A stretch of DNA of 64,000 nt from assembly GCA_947471745.1 (NCBI GenBank), contig CANJKZ010000952.1, forward strand, positions 762,001-826,000. Reading direction: 5' to 3'. How positions within the stretch are numbered: position 1 is the first letter of the stretch; every line of letters begins with the position of its first letter. Below the pieces are notes generated by a model that saw only the letters and a list, made by a program, of their open reading frames with translations, did not search any database and was not told the origin of the DNA. The translations under genes and the position numbers were made by a program. The DNA comes from Closterium sp. Naga37s-1. Taxonomy: Eukaryota; Streptophyta; Zygnematophyceae; Desmidiales; Closteriaceae. Shown piece after piece: positions 57,072 through 64,000 of the stretch.

Positions 57072-58424
57072 TCATTCCTGGAGGTGTGCCACGTGGCTCT
57101 TTCGGACGACTCCGCACAGTTCCGAGCAGTACTGAAACTTCTGACGTGGTGATTTCTTCGTCAAGAAATTGGCTGCCAGTTTGCCAGTCGGGCAGTAGGT
57201 GAGCTGGACCTTCCCCTTGTCGATTTCGTCCTTGACGAAAAAGTAAAGCAGGGCGATGTGTTTCGTGCAGTTGACGAAGCCTGGCTTGTTTGCGATTTTG
57301 ATCGCACTTTGGTTGTCGCAGAGTAACTTGAAGGATCCGTTCATCGCCGTCTTTGTTTCCTGTAGGAGTTCCGTGAGGTAGAGTCCTTCGCGAACTGTTC
57401 CGCTTGCTGCGATGAATTCTGCTTCTGCTGACGAGAGGGCGATGAGCTCCTGCTTTGTTGAGTTCTAGGAGATGGTTCCTGGAGGTTCGAGCTTGAAAAT
57501 GAAGCATGTGCGGGACCTCCTGTTATCTGCGTCCCCAACGTGGTCCGCATCCACGTAGCCAGTAAGCTGTAGAGTAGCCGTGAGGTTCGCTGTATAGGTG
57601 AGGCCGACATCGGGCGTAGAGATGAAGTACTGTAGTGCGCGGCGCAGGTCTGCCAGGTTCTCCCCTTCAGGTCGACGCAGGTACTGGGCGAGGTGGCTGG
57701 CGATGTAGGATAAGTCCGGGCGGCATGTGACGGCGGCGAACAGTAGGCACCCGAGTTGCTGCTGGTAGAGACGATGGTCGGCCGGGGATAGCAGGGTGGT
57801 ATCGGGCTCGTGGTTAGGCGGAGGAGTGCGAGACGGGGTGGTGATGCCGATGGGAGCGATGCCGAACTTCTTGGCGAGGGTCTCGACGTATTTTGCGGCG
57901 GAGAGGTGGATCGTGTCGGCGGTCTGGGTGACGTTGAGGCCGAGGAATTGTGTAACCTCATGATCGATGGTCACTTCGAGCTTCTCCTGGATGTCGCGTT
58001 CGAAGCGATCGAGCAGCTCCGCGTTGTCTCTGGTGTAGAGAAGGTCGTCCACGTAGGCGACGAGTAGAATGAAGTGGCCGCGGGACTCGAGGCGGTACAT
58101 CCCCTGATCGTGGGGAAGTTGCTGGAAGCCGAGCTCGATGAGCACTGTGTGGAGGTACTGCTGCCACAGGCGGGGCGCCTGTTTGATGCCATACAGGGAC
58201 TTCCGGAGGAGGCAGATGGCGTCGCCGTCTTCCTCGAAGGCGTGCGGCTGCTCGACGTAGATGATGGCGTCGACGATCGCGTAGAGGAAGGCGTTGGAGA
58301 TGTCGATCTTGCGGAGGGGGCGCTGCTTCACGGCAGCGATGCAAAGGAGAATCCGCACGGAGGTGTGGCGCCCGACAGGTGCGAATGTTTGATCGTAGTC
58401 CACGAATTGAGTATGTTCGAATCA
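57072..58424 (-). pseudogene. H reverse transcriptase - RNase H
   Basis: RT begins around 58403 with YDQTFAPVGRHTSVR and includes SLYGIKQAPRLW, AYVDDLLYT and SYIASHLAQYLR. RNase H has YVDADHVGD and LCDNQSAI. Stops at 58422 (before the RT core) and 57465 (Trp of ISWQ) interrupt one continuous frame; the last part (57072-57344) ends with FLTKK..FQYC. Catalytic YVDD is intact. Confidence 0.85.
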
Positions 58425-59408
58425 GTGGACAACCCAGCGTGCTTTGTACTTGTCAATAGTCCCATCCGCGAGAGTTTTAATCCTGAAGACCCATTTTTCC
58501 GTAAGGATTTTCCTCCCCTTTGCGTGTCGTCGAGGTACCAGCTTCCAGGTGCCACGTCGCTGGAGTGCAGCGACTTCTGCGGCCATGGCGGCTCTCCACT
58601 TCTCAGCATCGGGCCCACTTAGGGCCTGGCGAACGGTGGTGGGCTCGACCGGCTGCTGGTTACCCCGAACGGCGACAACGAGTCCAAGGATGTGAAGGCC
58701 TGTGAGGTTGGATTCGGATGCGTTGGTAACTTCAGTCACGTCGTTGTCGTCGCCAGGGATGTCGCGAACGGTGTCACGAGAGGAATTGCGAGCGGGGTCT
58801 TCGTTCATGGGTGAGTGTATTTCTGCACTTGCATAATCGTGCTGTGCCTGTACTGCTTCATGTGGATCAGTTTCCGCCGAAAAGAATGTGGGTGTGCCGA
58901 ACTGCTCCGTAACGGGGACGAAGGGTGCCTCATCCTCTGTGGCCTCGTCTGGCTGTTCTCCTGCCACGTCGACGCCGTCCTCATCATTGGCATAGCTGTG
59001 CTGTCCCTGAAAAACGTTGTCCGGTGCGTCCTGTGCAGTGCGGTGCTGTCGGTACAGTGGCAGGGTCAGCCTTTCGTAGAAGAAGCAGTCACGTGAACGC
59101 GTGAGCTGGTGGGTGGCGAAGTCCAAAATTGTCCAGGCATGGTATTCGGATTCGATTCCGAGGTGGATGCCCCACCGGTCGCGATCTTCAATTTTTTCGG
59201 TCCGGGCAGTGTGAGGGCGGTACTGTACCATGCACCCGAAGACCCGCAGCATGCGTGTGTCAGGGTGTTTTCCGGTCCACTCCTTGAAAGGTGAGGTGTT
59301 GTTGGGCAGCGCTTTCGAAGAATACATGTTGTGCAGCCGAACTACATGCGCCATCGCAAAAGGCCAATATTTGGTTGGCACAGCCGACTGCTTCATGAGG
59401 GCTCGCAT
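58425..59408 (-). pseudogene. H integrase C-terminus, linker and RT N-terminus
   Basis: An open frame of some 328 codons starts with MRALMKQSAVPTKYWPFAMAH, goes through KMLRVFGCMVQY-type sequence (RMLRVFGCMVQYRP), FFYERLTLP and an acidic linker, and reaches WVFRIKTLADGTIDKYKARWVVH. It is in a different frame from the integrase core, so a frameshift lies near 59400. Confidence 0.8.
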
Positions 59409-60634
59409 TTTGTCGCGAGGCTCCTGTTGGTACGCTCAGCCAATCCCTGCTGCTCGTGAGCGTAGGGGAGGGAAATCATCCACTTGATTCCCTTCTGCTT
59501 GTAGAGGGTTTTGAACTCCTCCGTCTGATACTCCAGGGCTCCGTCTGTCTGAAATGCCTTCAGCTTCTGACCGTCGCTCTGTGTCTCCACCATGCTTACC
59601 CAGACCTCGAAGCACTAGTATGCAAGATAGCGGTTGCTGACGTTTACGGCCCACACGAAGCGCGTGCCGGCGTCGATGAAGGTAAGGGTGTACTGCTCCT
59701 CTCCAACTCCTTTCGCCGTGAGTACCAGGAAATCGTTGTAAACTTTCTCCAGCGGCTTGTAGCGTTCGGCTCCTTTATGCACGACCAGCACGTTGCTCTT
59801 CTTCGAGATCGGCCTCACCCACACGTAGCGAGTCTTCCTGTCCTTCAGCTGAAGAAAGTAGAGACTACCGTCGCTGGCGGCCACGCGAAACGGCCCGCAG
59901 AGGTCGATGTGCACCACGTCGAGTGCGTTCTCGGCGTCCGATCCTTGGTCGGGGAAGGTGTGCCGGGCAAGTTTGCCGCCGACGCAGGAGGTACACGGCA
60001 GATCAGTTGTGGTCAACTTCTTGATGTCCAGACCGGCGGCGACCTCATGTTTCGGCGAGCTCTTGATCGTGTCGACGCCGACGTGCGCAAGCCGTACGTG
60101 CAACATGTCCAGGGTCGACTTCGTTGCCGACGCGATCGTCCGCAGAGCTACCACCTCCGTCGAAGTCGTCGTCGACTTCGTCGAGCAGGGGCGCAGGTCG
60201 GTGCAGAGAATTCTGCCGGAGTAGCGTGCTCGACCAAGGACATCGCCGGCAGAAGACACCAGCAGCATCTCTCCGCCGTCGTCCTGTAACTTCACGCCGT
60301 TCTCCTTGAGCTGGCCAGTAGACAGCAGGTTCGCGTGCACACCCGGAACGTAGAGCACGTCAGGGACGACGACCTGCTTCCCGGCCTCCCCTTGCAGAGC
60401 AACGGTGCCTCTGCCTTCGACACTCTGAAGTGCCCCGTTGAAGCCGAGGACGTGGCGCACGTCTCCGCTCGGCTGCATGTCGACGAAGGCCTCCTTCGTC
60501 CCCATCAAATGGTGGGAGCAGCCGCTGTCGAGCAGCACAGCAGTCGGGTTGGCCTGCACAGCAGCAGCGACCGCCTTGAATTCTTCGCCAGCCTCCAGCG
60601 CCAGCGAGATCGTCGGCTCTACCACCCCGACCAT
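59393..60634 (-). pseudogene. H protease and fused double integrase start
   Basis: The protease has LLDSGCSHHLMG and YVPGVHANLLSTGQL. A GAG-pre-integrase H..H..C..C region (LHVRLAHVG .. CTSCVGGK) follows, then a first integrase start (VVHIDLCGPFRV .. KTRYVWV). At about 59770 the same uninterrupted frame switches to the start of another integrase (LEKVYNDFLV .. TFIDAGTRFVWAV). After a stop at 59615 it continues with FQTDGALEY and GLAERTNRSL. The integrase N-terminal half is therefore present twice, from two families, in frame. Confidence 0.8.
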
Positions 60635-60762
60635 CGAGCACGAAGCCTCCTCGCCACGAGCATTGCTGCCAGAGGAGTCAGCATCCTTCGTCGAAGACGT
60701 CTTCGACGTCTGCTTCTCCTTGCGCGGCTGGTTGTCTCAACGACAACGGCCACCATCGGACC

Positions 60763-61770
60763 TTATGCGGTTGGCGTTTCGGTCGTCGTCAGACAGTGGT
60801 CGGGAGCATCGCAGATGTGGCAACAGCGTCCTTCTCGACGCGAGCCACCGCTGCCGCGATCACCTCCCTTTGCCGACTTTCCGCGGTTGGCGCCCTCCGT
60901 CGATTTCGCGTTCGACGACTTCCAGCCACCGCCTCCGCCAGACTGCCCACGCTGCCCCTGTTGGCGTCCCTGCTTCGTCGGAGCGACGAAGTTGGCCTGC
61001 GGAAGCAGTTCTGCAGGTCGCTCAGACTCCTGCATAAACTCGTCCTGGATAATGTGGCTCGAAAGCGAGTCATCGTTCAGAGTCTCACACGTGCCGGGAA
61101 CTGTCAACATCCGGCGCATCAAATTGTAGCCCGAGGGGAGGCCAATGATGACATGGGTCACATACGACGCCACCGAGTAGGCGACGCCGACCATCCGCAG
61201 ATCGGCCAAAACTCGCCGCGCTCGATTGCAGTACTCGGTCGCCGATTCCTGCTCCCCCATACGAATGTTGGTCAACTTCTTCTCCAACTGACTGATGTAG
61301 AGGTCGTCGTTCGCTTTGTAGGTGCGCATGATGTACAGCCACGCTTGGTAGCCAGCATCCACCCAAAGTCTGCATGACTTCAATACGACTTGCACCAGAG
61401 GCGAGCAACACCTCGAAATGACCATAAAGGTCAGAAGATGAGCAGCGCGAAATTCCGATTAGAGCTCCACATCCTCCTCGTCCGGCGCCAGAACAGTTCC
61501 GTCGACGAACTTCATCAATTCGCTGGATTCGATCCATGTGATCAAGTCGTGTCGACCTTCCAGCAGTTTCGGCACAGCGATCTTGTCCGGTGAAATTTTT
61601 AAAATATCCGTAAGCCGGCGCGATGCCCCCGTCTCGACCAGCCGACGCATGAGTCGCCGAAGTCGGCCTGACTCCACTCCGCAGAGGAGATTGACGTCGA
61701 CCATCGATGTTGCCGTTCGAGCTGCCTCCAATCGCAGACGACCGCAGCACTTGCGCCTGCACTCCGCCAA
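60763..61770 (-). pseudogene. H Gag
   Basis: Gag shows KISPDKIAVPKLLEGRHDLITWI, a stop at 61459, then GYQAWLYIMRTYKANDD, ATEYCNRARRVLADLRMVG and GLPSGYNLMRRML, a Gly/Arg-rich tail and a Cys/His motif CHICDAPDHC. The last knuckle Cys is not at its usual place. It belongs to a Gag family different from those of F and C1. A frameshift separates it from the protease. Sequence from 61771 to about 62046 may hold the Gag N-terminus but is not clear. Confidence 0.75.
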
Positions 61771-62148
61771 CGCCGATGTCGGCAGGCCGAATCACTCCGC
61801 GAACCCTCGTGCTTCCACCGCCGACAACATTGCCGCCATCACCTCCGTTGTGCACGGGTCGGGGAGAGGCGGACGCGTCGTCCGCTTCTGCACGGGGAGG
61901 GGGGTGCTCACGCGCCCACTGCGCACGAGTTCCAAGGAGAAGAATCTCCAAGTCCGCCTCGCCGTACCCGCCAGCCTCGTGGCGTGCCCAAACTCTCTCG
62001 TCTGCAGGGTATCTTCTACGCCTGCTTCGACTACAGGGTTGACCATGGCGACTGAGACGGCTGCCGGCCTAACGACAACTTAGGTAATGAACGCAGAAGT
62101 CGGCTATCTGAAGGTTCTAACGCGGGGCCGTCCACGCTCACCGCACCA

Positions 62149-63005
62149 TGCGGAGATTCACCTAACAACGGGAGTGGACTACGGTGGAGGGCACGGAGTT
62201 GTGCGAGTGATCGTAGCTTTGCACTAGCGTTCTTACTTCTTTGTGTGTTCACAGAGAAGTTTGGCAAGAGTTTCCACTAAGAAAGTTGAAAGAACAATCT
62301 GCATTAAAAAGTTGATAGTACAATTGAGTCATGCAGAACAAAAGGACTAGAATGGCATGCAACACCTAGCAAGGGCGAAATTTGCCAGCGCAGCAGAAGA
62401 GCGGCTTGCCAATGCTGCAGCAGAGTTGTCTGCCAGCGTTGCACTGCGCGCGGTCTACCAGCACTGCAGTCGCAGGTGACTATCTGCAGTCACAGGTTGT
62501 CTATCCGCGCAGATGTGCGCACCTACCAGGTGCAGGTTGGTGGTTTCACCGTCAGGCACATTGCGCAGGTGCCAGGTAGAAAACGTGTCGTCGGTTTTGC
62601 CAGGTGCGCACCGTCGACCACGTGATGTCGTTCCGCAGGTAGAACTTCGCCAAAACCTCATGGGCAAAAGTTCGCACGCCTCCGCAGAGTTTCGCACACC
62701 TATGCGAATTCGGTCGATCAGCTCGACATCGCTCGGTCGAACAACGTTCGCCGAGCAGAGCTCCTCGACCCGAACTCTTCGACCAGAGTTCTTCGACCAG
62801 AGCTCGTCGACCAGAGCTCGTCGCGCAGAGCTCGTCGACCAGATTCCGTCGAGCAGAGCCTACTCGACCGGAACTTCCGTCAAACTGCAAAAGCCCACTT
62901 CTTTGACCAATCCGTCGAAAACTTCCCGTCGACGGCGAGATCGGCTGCGCCCAAGCGAGGGCGGGACCTTTCTCTTCGACACCAACTACCGCCATCGCCA
63001 TCTGT
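62149..63005 (-). repeat. 5' LTR of the H 5'-half family (GTCGAC-rich)
   Basis: On the minus strand it ends ATCTCCGCA, followed by TGGTGCGGTGAGCG as a candidate primer-binding site, and it aligns in patches with the solo LTR at 26756-27972 along its whole length. It contains TCGACCAGAGCTCG repeats (about 62750-62850). The outer boundary near 63005 is approximate. Confidence 0.65.
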
Positions 63006-63382
63006 TATTGCATAGGATGAACCAGAGTATGAGGTGGAACGTGTTCTCGCGCACCGACGCCGACGGCATGGCACGTCGAGTTATTGATTCGTTGGAAGGG
63101 TTATGGTTCTCAGTTGGGTAACAGAAGCCGATATGGGCGACGCACGCCGTGCTCTCAAGGATTAAGCAAGGTGTTTCTCATTCCACTCAGCTTTGAAGGG
63201 GGGACGTGTGAGAGTACGTCGTTCGTTCCGTCCTATTTTCTCTTATTTGTATTTTCTATTCTGGCTTCTGCACTAGCTTTCCTCGTTTACATTACTATTT
63301 CGAATTCTGGTTATATGCGCCGAATATGATTGCGTGCACCGCTTTCCAGAATTAGCTCGCACTATCTTGCTTGACCTTGCGT
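63006..63382. other. Spacer
   Basis: No gene or repeat is recognised. Confidence 0.5.
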
Positions 63383-63509
63383 TGTCAAACTTATACTCTA
63401 CAGTTTGTTTAGGCTGTAGTGGGGTAGTTACTATGGGGTACAGCAAGTTTAGGTTTTCCTACTTGTACCCACCCCTTTCCTAGTGCATTCACTCTTGTTC
63501 ATTCTGACA
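63383..63509 (+). repeat. 5' LTR of the right-edge copia
   Basis: 127 bp, TG..CA ends, abutting a primer-binding site identical to that at 45960 over TGGTATTACGAGCCTAGG. Confidence 0.88.
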
Positions 63510-64000
63510 TGGTATTACGAGCCTAGGTTAGGCACCTAGGACCGCTTAGTACTAAGGGCCCACCGTTCCGCTAGAAGCGCCCTCGTGCGCCCTACCTTCC
63601 TCGCGCCCTCGTGCGCCTCTCTCTGCTAGTGCGCCCTCGCGCGCCCTCCCTCTCACGCTGCCCGCGCGCAGCCCGCTAGCCGCCCGCGCGCGGCCCGTTT
63701 CTCGTGCGCGCAGCCCGCTAGCCGCCCGCGCGACCAGCACCGCCCACGCGCAGCCCGCGACGGCCTCGTGCGGCCCCGCGCGCAGCCCGCGCGCCGCAGC
63801 TGCTCGCGCGCCGGCCGCTGCAGCCCGCGCGTAGCTCGCTGCCCGCGCGCAGCTGCAGCCCGCGCGCAGCCGCAGCCCGCGCGCAGCCGCAGCCCGCGCG
63901 CAACCGCAGCCTGCGCGCAACCGCAGCCTGCGCGCAGGCCCGCCGTCGCGCCGCCCTGCCTGTCCGAGCCGCGCCGCGCCGCCCTGTCCGAGCCGCGCCG
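63383..64000 (+). mobile_element. Start of another copia of the short-LTR group
   Basis: A 127-bp LTR (63383-63509, TGTCAAAC..TTCTGACA) is followed by primer-binding site TGGTATTACGAGCC, CCTAGG repeats and GGGCCCACCG (63556-63565). A GC-rich leader with CGCAGCCCGCGCGCAGC repeats runs to the window end. The coding region is beyond the window. Confidence 0.85.

Larger units (their letters stand above)
57043..63005 (-). mobile_element. H: chimeric copia joining two families
   Basis: Its 3' half (RT, RNase H, later integrase, polypurine tract AATGAAGGGGAG and LTR start TGTTGGAG at 57064) resembles the F/D branch. Its 5' half (Gag, protease, GAG-pre-integrase, first part of integrase and the GTCGAC-rich LTR at 62149-63005) is another family, the source of the solo LTR in F. 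The junction is near 59770. The two LTRs are unrelated, so the fusion did not pass through a normal replication cycle. The 3' LTR is split by B. Confidence 0.75.

Noticed and set aside
60438..61037. Plus-strand open frames over H Gag and protease
   Set aside because: They are shadows of the minus-strand Gag and protease, which carry recognisable motifs.
63552..63920. Ala/Arg/Cys-rich minus-strand frame at the right edge
   Set aside because: It lies in the GC repeat leader of a plus-strand copia.

Overview
This window is eukaryotic nuclear DNA, most likely from a streptophyte plant or charophyte-type green alga. The evidence is a spliced gene end with a plant-specific APO-type zinc/RNA-binding domain, a spliced secreted fasciclin-like gene, and a dense crowd of Ty1/copia LTR retrotransposons primed by initiator-Met tRNA. 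A desmid such as Closterium would fit the GC-rich, simple-repeat-laden copia style, but the genus is a guess. There are no rRNA genes, tRNA genes or CRISPR arrays.

Layout: 1-1624 holds the 3' end of the APO gene, with a decayed duplicate of its last exon at 1681-1850. A small TIR element lies at 2030-2447. 3065-10869 is part of an old copia LTR (element D) carrying a young, almost complete copia (C1, 3237-10675). 10870-11388 holds the right half of a DNA transposon (T) and the 3' end of copia E, both reversed. 11389-18351 is a reversed copia (A, hybrid 1). 18352-19459 is the reversed 5' end of copia B. 19460-19916 is the rest of the H 3' LTR. 20942-21705 is the fasciclin-like gene, followed by pyrimidine-rich minisatellites to about 24.06 kb and a possible exon at 24.06-24.36 kb. 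24362-31762 is copia F (minus), with a 1.2 kb solo LTR of a third family inside it. 32091-33615 is a 5'-truncated copia. 33616-38902 is the decayed copia D (plus). 38903-39078 is the left half of T. 39079-45824 is the 5' part of E. 45825-51944 is A (hybrid 2). 51945-57042 is the 3' part of B. 57043 to about 63005 is H, a chimera of two copia families. 63383-64000 is the start of another copia.

The key result is that the pieces do not pair with their neighbours. LTR similarity and 5-bp target-site duplications (TSDs) pair E (39079 with 11214, TSD ATTTC), A1 (45825 with 11389, TSD TGTTC), B (19459 with 57042, TSD TAATT), T (38903 with 10870, TA) and the D 3' LTR (38894 with 10869) across some 27-38 kb, always in opposite orientation. 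One inversion of 18352-45824, by recombination between two inverted A copies (A1 nested in E, A2 nested in B), explains all of them. The un-inverted locus is two nested stacks: D>T>E>A1 and H>B>A2. Because the breakpoints lie inside 6-7 kb inverted repeats, a mis-oriented contig is the main alternative to a real rearrangement.

All the retrotransposons seen are damaged (nonsense codons, homopolymer frameshifts, lost catalytic residues). C1 is the most recent: its LTRs differ at 1 of 127 positions and its reading frame has one stop. The C1/A/B/E superfamily shows an expanded Gag zinc-knuckle (CX13CX3-4HX4C), a repeated QLREWY peptide, a conserved GGGCCCACC leader box and very short LTRs (124-146 bp). 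Difference counts were made by eye.
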